Source: Dyella flagellata
GTDB taxonomy: Bacteria > Pseudomonadota > Gammaproteobacteria > Xanthomonadales > Rhodanobacteraceae
DNA: 64,000 nucleotides
Reading direction: 5' to 3'
Assembly: GCF_030160275.1 (NCBI RefSeq)
Contig: NZ_BSOA01000003.1
Span: 513,937 to 577,936, forward strand
Shown here: positions 24,541 through 31,791 of the stretch, piece after piece
How the letters are laid out: every line of letters begins with the position of its first letter
Numbering within the stretch: position 1 is the stretch's first letter
Translations under genes and position numbers: made by a program
The notes under the pieces: model-generated
What the model saw: only the letters and a program-made list of their open reading frames with translations
What the model was told of the DNA's origin: nothing
Database searches by the model: none

Positions 24541-24771
24541 TCAGCGTTTAAGCCATTTATAAAGTCCATAGCCGATGCCACCTGCTGCTAGAGGAGCTGC
24601 AGCAATCACAGCAATTCCCGCGGCCATGCCACCTCCAACTAAACCCCCGATAGTAGCAAGTGCAGTCGTCATGGTTGCCGCGCTGGTTCCTGCGGCGGCT
24701 ACGCCAATAGCGCCAGCAGTGGTGGCTCCACTGCCAATACCGACAGCTGTGGCCTTTGATTGCTCATCCAT
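24541..24771 (-). CDS. Glycine/alanine-rich membrane peptide
   Basis: The 76-residue product has a polar start (MDEQSKATAVG) followed by nearly continuous Gly/Ala/Thr-rich hydrophobic sequence with GxxxG repeats (GGLVGGGMAAGIAVIAAAPLAAGG) and a basic end KWLKR. It would form one or two tightly packed membrane helices. Peptides of this composition include bacteriocin-like pore formers and small stress proteins, so neither can be claimed. An AGGGGGGG tract lies just before the ATG. It is transcribed leftward, tail to tail with the DUF932 gene. Confidence 0.55.
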   Translation of the reverse strand: MDEQSKATAVGIGSGATTAGAIGVAAAGTSAATMTTALATIGGLVGGGMAAGIAVIAAAPLAAGGIGYGLYKWLKR

Positions 24772-24901
24772 ATCCCCCCCTCTTTATTTGGTTAATAGAG
24801 GCAAATATCCGCTCGTCATGCTACGCCCTAAGTTATTTGAGGGCTAGCCGGCTGCTATAGGATGAATGGCCAGCGATCACCCGGTCCACACTTAAGCAAA
24901 G

Positions 24902-25234
24902 CTATTTCTTTGCTTTTTCAGCAGCCATTTGTCTAGCCAAGCCAAGCAGCTTCGACTTCTCGGTCTTAGAGAGACCGTTGAACGTGAGCAGCAATTCAGC
25001 CTGGTCATCGTCTTCGGCAAAGAGGTATGCCAAGGGGACATCAAGTGCTTGAGCAAGTTCCGCAGCCGTATCCATGTCGGCACGGTTGACCATTTGCTCG
25101 TAGCGGTTGATGCGAACGCTTCCGTTGGCTTTGTCACTCGACACCATGCCCCCTAACGCACGCTGAGACAGGCCGCGTAAAGCACGGGCTGTCTTGAGAC
25201 GTTTGGCAAAGATAGCAGTGATGGGCTGGATCAA
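24902..25234 (-). CDS. Xre-family transcriptional regulator
   Basis: The 110-residue protein has an Xre helix-turn-helix at about 10-70 (RLKTARALRGLSQRALGGMV, then RINRYEQMVNRADMDTAAELAQALDVPLAYLF). A short C-terminal tail with a helical LSKTEKSKLLGLARQ segment follows. The start appears to be TTG (25234), since no ATG or GTG occurs before the upstream stop. Its own promoter and the palindrome at 25296-25312 lie in the divergent region, suggesting autorepression in phage-repressor fashion. It may control the rightward genes beginning at 25347. Confidence 0.82.
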   Translation of the reverse strand: MIQPITAIFAKRLKTARALRGLSQRALGGMVSSDKANGSVRINRYEQMVNRADMDTAAELAQALDVPLAYLFAEDDDQAELLLTFNGLSKTEKSKLLGLARQMAAEKAKK

Positions 25235-25295
25235 GCAGGGGTAACGGTGGCTGAACTTGGCACAGCATGGGCCATGTACTCCTTGCGTAGTAGTC

Positions 25296-25312
25296 TATAC
25301 CGTAACGGTATA
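25296..25312. promoter_or_regulatory. Perfect palindromic operator of the Xre regulator
   Basis: TATACCG-TAA-CGGTATA is a perfect 7-base inverted repeat located 62 bases upstream of the Xre start. Position and symmetry suggest it is the regulator's operator for both directions. Confidence 0.65.
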
Positions 25313-25346
25313 TGCATCAGGGCACAAGCGGCCCTGCTGACCGGTC

Positions 25347-25610
25347 ATGGGTCAGCAGGACCGATATCCATCAACCGGCTTTATCAACAGGGGTACTCAA
25401 TTGAGATTTCCAAGGGAAAAGGACAAAACGACACGGATCGTGCTGACCAAAACATCCGTTACAGCGTGCGACATTGGCCTTTCTGATTGCACGAACGAAG
25501 GCATCGCCAGTCTCAAGGACAAAGTAATCAATGGTACCTCGTACACGATTGGTCAGGCTTTTGATCATCGCAAAGCGTGCGACTCGGTCAGAGCCGATCT
25601 GACCCAGTAA
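25347..25610 (+). CDS. Small protein sharing a CDSV motif with the nearby lipoprotein
   Basis: The frame from ATG 25347 gives 87 residues. Its last part, SYTIGQAFDHRKACDSVRA, matches NLTVDQALDTRKLCDSVKW of the lipoprotein at 26185 in at least ten positions. That similarity supports translation of this frame, at least in its second half. The true start is uncertain because no strong ribosome binding site is seen and the first 30 residues look unstructured. Such motifs recur in small plasmid and phage lipoproteins whose function is unknown. Confidence 0.45.
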   Translation: MGQQDRYPSTGFINRGTQLRFPREKDKTTRIVLTKTSVTACDIGLSDCTNEGIASLKDKVINGTSYTIGQAFDHRKACDSVRADLTQ

Positions 25611-25633
25611 TTCATTCTCAACAGGGGAACAAC

Positions 25634-25954
25634 ATGAACACCGTAACGTTGATTCTGATTGTGCTGACGGCCTTCAATCTGAGCATGTTGGTTATGAAGG
25701 CGTGGGGCGACAAGTTCCCGCAACCACATGCGCGAAACCTGCACGCGAACTGGCTACAGGGATGGAGGAATACACAGAAGCCGGTACGGCGCTTCTGGAT
25801 ACAAGTCATCGTGATGCTCGCGATCATCGTGCTTTTTAATGTGGCCGACCAACTGTTCGTCGGCTTTCTGGTGTTTGTGCGCCTTGTGATTTATTGCATG
25901 GGCTACAGGCGAGCCAGACACCAGATTGCGCAAGCTGCCGTCCAGATCTCCTAG
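25634..25954 (+). CDS. Hypothetical two-TM membrane protein
   Basis: The 106-residue product has an N-terminal membrane segment (MNTVTLILIVLTAFNLSMLVM) and a second at about 55-85 (VIVMLAIIVLFNVADQLFVGFLVFVRLV). A basic loop with RNLHANWLQGWRNTQKPVRRFW lies between them. CAGGGGAAC precedes the ATG. It lies 23 bases after the small CDSV-motif gene and before the lipoprotein gene, on the same strand, so a common unit is likely. I do not recognise the family. Confidence 0.6.
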   Translation: MNTVTLILIVLTAFNLSMLVMKAWGDKFPQPHARNLHANWLQGWRNTQKPVRRFWIQVIVMLAIIVLFNVADQLFVGFLVFVRLVIYCMGYRRARHQIAQAAVQIS

Positions 25955-26184
25955 CGCGGTTTCAGGCCGATCACGTCGGAGCTTTAGAGACGTGCTGGTA
26001 GGCCGCCATGCAGTTGCGTTTGTTCTTAGCGGCTTTCGGGTATTTCGTGCTTGGCATTCTTCATTCGTGGTCGGTGCAACTCGTATATGAGTTGCGCCTC
26101 GTCCGTTTGCGCGAGCGTGGTTCATCCGCGTATCCAAACCCTACTTTCGTATCCCCATTACCGCTCGCTGACAGAGGTGTCATC

Positions 26185-27282
26185 GTGAAACGTATCAACT
26201 TTGCGTTAATAGCATTCGTAACCTTCGCGTCCATACTTACTCTTGCTGGATGCAGTGACGGCAAACAAATTGCCGAGGTCAAGGCGTTGGCCTTCAGCTA
26301 TCCCAATAACTACGTCCGAGATCCAAATCTGACCGTGGATCAGGCGTTGGATACCAGGAAACTTTGCGACAGTGTGAAGTGGTCGGTCAACCAAACAGAC
26401 CGCAATCAGACTTTCGTCGAGTACAAATGTGACTACAAAGATGTTTCGGATTCGGGCTTTATCGAACACGACAAAAGTGACGTCACTTCCGCGGGTGACG
26501 TCTACCAGTGGACCTACGGTACAGACGGACAGCCGGATCTGAGTTACGTTGGCCTTGTCCTTCATTACAAGAACGGTAGTTCCAAGGACTTCAAATTGGA
26601 TGCTACTAGCATCATGAGAGTGGCTGTCGATAATAACGCCACGAATTTTGATCAGGCGTGGTCTGTCCTGCGTAATTTGCCTATCCCGGTCAAGCCTGCC
26701 TCCCCCCTCACGGACACGACCTACGGCAATATCCTTGCCGCGTTATATCCAGATCACAGTGCGCTCGATGCTGCCAAGCTTGCCTATCTTTGGAAAGGTG
26801 TGCCGGTGACGATCTTCGGCATTGACAAGCTTGGTTATCCCCTGGTCGCCGCATATCCCGAGCAGTTCAAGCAACTGTTTCCGGTGAATCCAGCAGATGT
26901 CCAAATTGCCAGGAGTGACGCTCCGTCTCCACAGGCTGCAAAGGAGATCATTGAGCAATCACACCTTTCCCCTGACAAGCTCATCTGCCTTAGTGATTTG
27001 TGCTTTAACAGCAATGCCCAGGCTGTAGGAGGTGCCCCAGCCTCGATCCTGGCTCAAGAAACTGCATCAGATGGGTCGAAGCAACAAGCATTAGCCGCTG
27101 CTCCTGCAGCCGATCCCGCGATATCTGCTGCTAGTGACAATGACTGGCCCAAGATGACGCCATGCATCCAGAAGCTCGACGATGCTTTCGCTAAGGACGC
27201 TCAGGCTAAAGGCATTGATTCTTCGGTAAGCATGGAGCAGATGCAGGAATGGGCCGCTACTTGCAAAGCACCCGGTCAGTAA
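26185..27282 (+). CDS. Putative lipoprotein of unknown function
   Basis: From GTG 26185 the product is 365 residues with a lipoprotein signal: VKRINFALIAFVTFASILTLAGC, lipobox LAGC, then SDGK. The next part contains the TVDQALDTRKLCDSVKW motif, found in small island lipoproteins, and the C-terminal half is Ala/Ser-rich with paired cysteines (CLSDLC and a final AATCKAPGQ). The open frame extends upstream to 26008, but the GTG start gives the standard signal. It would be anchored in the outer or inner membrane facing the periplasm. A hairpin follows the stop. Confidence 0.72.
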   Translation: MKRINFALIAFVTFASILTLAGCSDGKQIAEVKALAFSYPNNYVRDPNLTVDQALDTRKLCDSVKWSVNQTDRNQTFVEYKCDYKDVSDSGFIEHDKSDVTSAGDVYQWTYGTDGQPDLSYVGLVLHYKNGSSKDFKLDATSIMRVAVDNNATNFDQAWSVLRNLPIPVKPASPLTDTTYGNILAALYPDHSALDAAKLAYLWKGVPVTIFGIDKLGYPLVAAYPEQFKQLFPVNPADVQIARSDAPSPQAAKEIIEQSHLSPDKLICLSDLCFNSNAQAVGGAPASILAQETASDGSKQQALAAAPAADPAISAASDNDWPKMTPCIQKLDDAFAKDAQAKGIDSSVSMEQMQEWAATCKAPGQ

Positions 27283-27289
27283 CAAGAAA

Positions 27290-27311
27290 CGGGCCGCCTA
27301 AAGGCGGCCCG
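27290..27311 (+). terminator. Hairpin after the lipoprotein gene
   Basis: CGGGCCGCCT-AA-AGGCGGCCCG forms a perfect 10-base stem 8 bases past the stop. It lacks a clear T tract, so termination may be inefficient. Confidence 0.55.
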
Positions 27312-27344
27312 GCCGGGCGTCAGTCATCCATGCTGGCTGATGGA

Positions 27345-27625
27345 CCTAGGAAGGACGTGATATGCAGCGAGATCATGCGCAGTGGTTCCTTGGAAAATCG
27401 CTCGACACTTTCTGCCCTGTGGGACCTTGGGTGACCACGATTGACGAGGTGCCTATCGAAGCTTAGGTCAATGGCGAATTACGTCAGGATGCTCCTCTGT
27501 CGAATCTGATCTTCGACATCCCGTCATTGATACAGGCCTTGTCATGGCCGATGCTCTACTGCCGGGCGATATTATTGCTAGAGGCACACCGGGCGGATTG
27601 GGAATCGGATTGCCGAAGGCCTCAT
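27345..27625 (+). pseudogene. Remnant of a fumarylacetoacetate hydrolase (FAH) family gene
   Basis: Conceptual translation gives QWFLGKSLDTFCPVGPWV, then an in-frame TAG, VNGELRQDAPLSNLIFDIPS and, in a shifted frame, LLPGDIIARGTPGGLGIG. These are consecutive hallmarks of the FAH catalytic domain (metal-dependent C-C bond hydrolases or decarboxylases of aromatic catabolism). Only about 85 codons remain, with at least one nonsense and one frameshift. It is clearly non-functional, and the flanking N- and C-terminal parts are missing. It marks past recombination in this spot. Confidence 0.8.
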
Positions 27626-27629
27626 GACG

Positions 27630-27800
27630 TTGGTGACCGATTTGTTTGTGGCGCCACAGGCGAGGGTGATGGGGCAGGGTTTCTGGTGTAGTGCGGCGCT
27701 CACCCATTGACTTGCTACAACGGCACGCAGCATGGAGGTCTTGCCGCTTCCCGGTGGACCGTTAATCGCTTGTATTTCGCCATCCGCCAAGCGCAGGGGG
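27630..27800 (-). pseudogene. Fragment of a P-loop ATPase/helicase gene
   Basis: The reverse strand encodes GEIQAINGPPGSGKTSMLRA followed by SQWVSAAL and ACGATNKSVTNVM. This is a Walker A motif plus the motif-Ia-like region seen in large superfamily 1-like ATPases (the GPPGTGKT...TNxAVTN pattern). Only about 55 residues are left, with no continuing frame on either side. It abuts the FAH remnant, so this short interval contains two unrelated gene fragments. Confidence 0.65.
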
Positions 27801-27870
27801 GCTCGGTGACGGCCACCGCACGCCGCGGTCCGGCTAGAATCCTGAGGCCTACAGATTCAGGAGACAGGGG

Positions 27871-28770
27871 ATGGCGCGATGGCTAGGGGCAATGTGCGGC
27901 TTGTTGCTCGCACTGGCAGGCGTGTGTTGGGCTGGAACTTCGAGGGACGCTCAACATACCGTGGCGCCCGCGTCGAGCGCCCAGGATTCGATAAATCTTG
28001 CACATGAAACGGTGCAGGCGGCCTCCAAGTCTTTGGACGTGGCCGGTAACTCTGTAAGCTTGGCAGCCCAGTTGGCCAAGCCCAAAGCCGAAGGAGCGCA
28101 TGGTTTCTGGTCGGACACTTTCACGAAACCGGACATCTTTTGGTCTATGTGCACAGCGCTCGCCACTTTCGTGGCGGCACTGGTTGCCCTCTATACGCCT
28201 TTTAGGCTGGAAAAGAAGCAAAGAAAATATAGGCAACTGCAAGCCAAAAAGTTACTCCCGGAGATCCTGCAAGAAGTCATGGCAGCGTGGTCATCTACGT
28301 TTTCTGGTGAACAACTCGCTTCTGGCATAGCAAGAAATATGGCCGCCCTGCGATCAATGCCTAATGCAGTCCATTCTGGAGAACGCCAACTTGGCGCGGG
28401 TGAACGGCAACAGTTGACGGGGTTTGCAATAGTACGGATGTCGAGTTTCTCGGCCGCCCGTCAATACCTTTTGGATCTTGAGGAAGGTGCTGCGTCCGAC
28501 ATCTTTGCAAAGGCAGCCAACGGAAAAATGCTTGTGGATGGCGTTAGTGAGCAGGTGGCAAACTGGCCCGCTGAAGTTGGTGCACACCTGCTACTTGAAT
28601 ACGCGGATGGAATGGATTGCGCGTCTTCTTCTTTCAAGATTGCGGCGAACCTGATCCGTAATGTTCTAGGTTGGGCGCCGCTGGAAAGTCCAATCCAAAG
28701 TGGTTTGTCAGACGAGGCGGAACAACCCCAAATCGCGGATTTTTATAGGGATCACTCAAGAGAACCTTGA
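27871..28770 (+). CDS. Hypothetical membrane-anchored protein
   Basis: The 299-residue product starts with a signal-like segment (MARWLGAMCGLLLALAGVCWAG) and has a second membrane segment near 88-108 (DIFWSMCTALATFVAALVALYTPF). A basic/coiled stretch KKQRKYRQLQAKK and a long cytoplasmic helical domain follow. This layout resembles membrane-tethered effector or sensor proteins of unknown function. GAGACAGGGG precedes the ATG. No enzyme motif is seen. The upstream neighbours are pseudogene debris. Confidence 0.62.
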   Translation: MARWLGAMCGLLLALAGVCWAGTSRDAQHTVAPASSAQDSINLAHETVQAASKSLDVAGNSVSLAAQLAKPKAEGAHGFWSDTFTKPDIFWSMCTALATFVAALVALYTPFRLEKKQRKYRQLQAKKLLPEILQEVMAAWSSTFSGEQLASGIARNMAALRSMPNAVHSGERQLGAGERQQLTGFAIVRMSSFSAARQYLLDLEEGAASDIFAKAANGKMLVDGVSEQVANWPAEVGAHLLLEYADGMDCASSSFKIAANLIRNVLGWAPLESPIQSGLSDEAEQPQIADFYRDHSREP

Positions 28771-28955
28771 CGGCTACCTGGGTTTCAGTGGGCGGGCATC
28801 TGGACTCTGTAGATTGTTGGTCACAGCCGGGAGCGTGCAGCCGTCAAGCAGTGCCTCAAGGTTGGCTGATAATAGTTGCGTGCCGTCGGAAAGGGGAGCT
28901 GCATGACTCCCTTCCTGCAATTACACGTCGACAGACTCTGGATTACTTCGTGGGT

Positions 28956-29417
28956 TTATAAACCCACGAACGTCCATATGACGGCCAAGCATGCACCGAT
29001 TCCAAGGACAGTGAAGGCGATTGCCCACCCCAATGCAACCCGTTCTGAGCGCTTGGTCCTTGCTTTGTTGTTTTCTTGGTCTAGCACATCAGCAAGTACA
29101 AACAATGCAGCCATCGCAATGGCGAGACCAATTAACAATGCGATAATGGCAATGCCCTGATGGTGATTTTTAAAGAGCTTTGCGCCCGCCGCTGCGTATG
29201 CAGCACCTAAACTGAAGTACTTAAGGGTGTCAAGTAAACTCTTGGCGAGCACCGCTTTTGAATGCTGCTCCTCAAGGGTCTGCTTGAGCGCGTCTAGCTT
29301 CCCTCTGACTTGTGCCTCCCATTGCTCCTGCGTCATGCCGTTAGGCGCAGGAAATGAGACGAACTCTGCCGCTATGGAGTTAATGGCATTGTCGGTCTTT
29401 TCGGTCAAATTGGGCAT
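28956..29417 (-). CDS. Hypothetical membrane protein with N-terminal coiled region
   Basis: The 153-residue product has a soluble helical N-terminal part (about 1-58, WEAQVRGKLDALKQTLEEQHSK). Three hydrophobic segments follow, near 62-80, 88-110 and 128-150. It ends at a polar-free C-terminus VIWTFVGL. The family is unknown; the arrangement suggests a small inner-membrane protein with a cytoplasmic helical head. It is transcribed leftward between the gene at 27871 and the Xre-ImmA gene. Confidence 0.6.
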   Translation of the reverse strand: MPNLTEKTDNAINSIAAEFVSFPAPNGMTQEQWEAQVRGKLDALKQTLEEQHSKAVLAKSLLDTLKYFSLGAAYAAAGAKLFKNHHQGIAIIALLIGLAIAMAALFVLADVLDQENNKARTKRSERVALGWAIAFTVLGIGACLAVIWTFVGL

Positions 29418-29571
29418 ACCCCACTCCTTGGTTGCGATGTGTTCTACTATGTCGGCAATGCTTCATCCTGGCCATAACTGGCCGTAGGTATCACTGGTTT
29501 TTATATCCGCGCTTCCCTCGGCTCACCGCCGTTTCGGTTTAGTCGCCCATGCACACGAAAGCAATATCTGG

Positions 29572-30723
29572 CTAGGTGACCAGCGTAAGCTTTGCGCGCC
29601 GAATCCTTCCGCCTGAGCCACTTCCGGGCAACAAATTCAGGACTAGTCCAAAGGTTAGAGCGCCAAGCTCGTCCGGAGAGAGATTGAGTTGAGCGGCGAC
29701 GTCACGACGCGAAACTCCTTCTTCTTTGAGCACCCCGAACACCTTTTCCAGAAGTAAGGACCGCTCATGAGGGATGCTCTCGGGCTCCTTTGTTCGGTAT
29801 CCCTCTTCCGCCAGCTGAATGCACAGCGTCCGATATACCCAGTCCGAGGTGAGGCCAAGCGTATGCAATCGGTAGTTGAGAGCAGCCACTGAGACCGACC
29901 AATATTTCTTAAGGCGCACTAACGTGGGCAGCGTGACTTGGCGAGGCGCCTGTGCAAGCACGCTCGCTTTTGGCATCAAGAACGCTGAGGCAAATGCGTT
30001 TGCTTCCCGCTCGATGTCCGGTCCATGGGGTGACCCGTGCCTATGCAAGACAAGGTGACCAAGCTCATGGGCTGCATCGAACCGGCAATGCTCGGCGGAC
30101 TTGAACGTGTTGAGAAAGATATAAGGGCGCTCGCCATGCCACATGGAAAAGGCATCGACCTCTTTGGCGTCGATGGCAAGGGAATAGACGCGTACTCCCC
30201 TCGACTCCAATAGTTTGATCATGTTTTTGATCGGTAGCTCGCCCAGGCCCCAATGAGCCCTCAGGGTTGACGCGGCGGCCTCAGGCGATCCTTCCCCTGA
30301 CTCAACTGGGTAGTCCACATCTCCGTCTGCCAGACCGGGAGCGCCAGATGTTACGGGTCGCTCTCGCCCAAGATCCGGTAGATCCACTGCCGGAAGATTG
30401 AAGCGTCCCTCTATCCAGTCATTGAGCATCAACGCTAAGGCCCCAGCCCCAAGAGCCGAGTTCTTTTGCCGGGCAGTCATCTTTGACATAGAGCGAAAAC
30501 TAGCGACGTCCGGAGATAAGATCTCCGGTTCGTCGCCAAAGAAGAAGGCCTCGGGAAATCCCAAGGCCTCACTGATGCGTAGGAGCGTGACTCGTTCTGG
30601 CTCCTGGCCTCCAGCTTCATAGGCGGAGATAGACCGTTCGCTGACACCCGCCTTGGTGGCAAGTGCCTTCATGGTCATTCCCCGACGCTGTCGCGCCAGG
30701 GAAAAACGTGCTGCGTTAAACAT
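29572..30723 (-). CDS. Xre helix-turn-helix fused to ImmA/IrrE metallopeptidase
   Basis: The 383-residue protein has an Xre domain at about 7-62 (LARQRRGMTMKALATKAGVSERSISAYEAG) and a zinc-peptidase domain with AAHELGHLVLHRHG near 216-229 (HExxH, plus downstream EREANAFASAFLMP). This is the fusion in which ImmA-type peptidases regulate gene expression by cleaving repressors, as in ICEBs1 or IrrE systems. Members are also found in toxin-antitoxin-like stress modules. The ATG lies 6 bases after the stop of the companion gene at 31374, so they are probably one leftward operon divergent from the ABC system. Confidence 0.9.
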   Translation of the reverse strand: MFNAARFSLARQRRGMTMKALATKAGVSERSISAYEAGGQEPERVTLLRISEALGFPEAFFFGDEPEILSPDVASFRSMSKMTARQKNSALGAGALALMLNDWIEGRFNLPAVDLPDLGRERPVTSGAPGLADGDVDYPVESGEGSPEAAASTLRAHWGLGELPIKNMIKLLESRGVRVYSLAIDAKEVDAFSMWHGERPYIFLNTFKSAEHCRFDAAHELGHLVLHRHGSPHGPDIEREANAFASAFLMPKASVLAQAPRQVTLPTLVRLKKYWSVSVAALNYRLHTLGLTSDWVYRTLCIQLAEEGYRTKEPESIPHERSLLLEKVFGVLKEEGVSRRDVAAQLNLSPDELGALTFGLVLNLLPGSGSGGRIRRAKLTLVT

Positions 30724-30729
30724 AGTTGA

Positions 30730-31374
30730 TCACAAGTGCTTTCTCTCGATGTCAAAATCGACATCAGGTTGATCCGGAGGAACGATCTCGGCAAAGTCGC
30801 CGTCAATGCTCAGCGGGGTCAAAATGATCCTCTCATACCAAGCAGAAATTCTCCCATCGTCATCGATGTCACGAGGACGCGATAACTCTGCGCGACGCTC
30901 ACCCTTGCGAGCGTCGTAAAAATGAAGAAGTATCCAAGTCTCTCCGTCTTTGTCGTCAGGTTCTTTGCTCTCCACCACAGGAATAGGGAAGAGTTCCAAC
31001 TGCCGATTGGTTTCCACCGCCGCGATCGTATTGCGTCCTTTGGGGGACTTGTTTGTGGGTTCCATCTCCGGAATACCCACTGCCTCGTTTCCAGAGGCCA
31101 CCGCAATGCCCATCGCTCCGTCTGAACGAATGACGCGGTCATACGTCCCTTCGTCCTGACTGTGCCATCCCTGAGGGCGGAGCAGATCACGGAGTGCCTT
31201 GATGGTCTCGGCCCACATGACCAGACCTGGGTAGATACGGGGATGGTTAGGAGTACAACGGGCGGCGAAGCTATGGGCCAGGGTCAACGCCTCTCGGAGA
31301 ACGTCCTCCGTGAGTTCAAGCTCTGCAAGGCGGCTCTGCACATGTTCGAACTGGACTACGACAGACTGGTTCAC
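30730..31374 (-). CDS. Hypothetical protein paired with Xre-ImmA
   Basis: The 214-residue product appears to start with GTG at 31374 (MNQSVVVQFEHVQSRLAEL). It has a helical first third, a low-complexity middle, and a beta-rich end (ETWILLHFYDARKGERRAELS). No motif or membrane segment is recognised. It is the first gene of a leftward pair with the Xre-ImmA gene, separated by 6 bases, so it may be the substrate or partner of the peptidase. Confidence 0.62.
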   Translation of the reverse strand: MNQSVVVQFEHVQSRLAELELTEDVLREALTLAHSFAARCTPNHPRIYPGLVMWAETIKALRDLLRPQGWHSQDEGTYDRVIRSDGAMGIAVASGNEAVGIPEMEPTNKSPKGRNTIAAVETNRQLELFPIPVVESKEPDDKDGETWILLHFYDARKGERRAELSRPRDIDDDGRISAWYERIILTPLSIDGDFAEIVPPDQPDVDFDIERKHL

Positions 31375-31791
31375 TGAGGTTGGTCTCCCGGATAGATTGA
31401 TGCCCCCCCTTCCGGAAATCCTCCCTCAAACGCGGTAAAAAAACAAGAAGTTTCGGTTTTGCGAAAAATGCTAGACCCAAGGTTGCTCTACCAACTAGCC
31501 GAACGCTTGGGGCAGCCGGCCGATGTGGTAATGCGGTGTGGCGGAACGCCGGCACGCCCCGAGGTCAAAGTTCAGCGCGTTCACGAATGCGTGATGAAAA
31601 CGTGAAGACACTCCGGCCCAGGAATTCTGGCGCGGACGGCATTGTCTTCGTTGAGTCCTGCACGCATCATTGCGACGGCCCTGGTTCTAGGGCCGCGCAA
31701 AGGGGGCGATGATGATTTGCTCATTCCAAACCGTGCTTCTGCGCGGTCGGCCTCTTGGGCGTATCTCATTGAAAAGAGCGTTGGTCGCAAC
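31375..31791. promoter_or_regulatory. Divergent region between the ImmA pair and the ABC operon
   Basis: No convincing gene is seen. The frame of the FAD protein stays open back to a TTG at 31642, so a longer start is possible. The region should hold promoters for both directions; a short AT-rich aaaaaaacaagaagtttcgg stretch lies near 31435. Confidence 0.4.
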
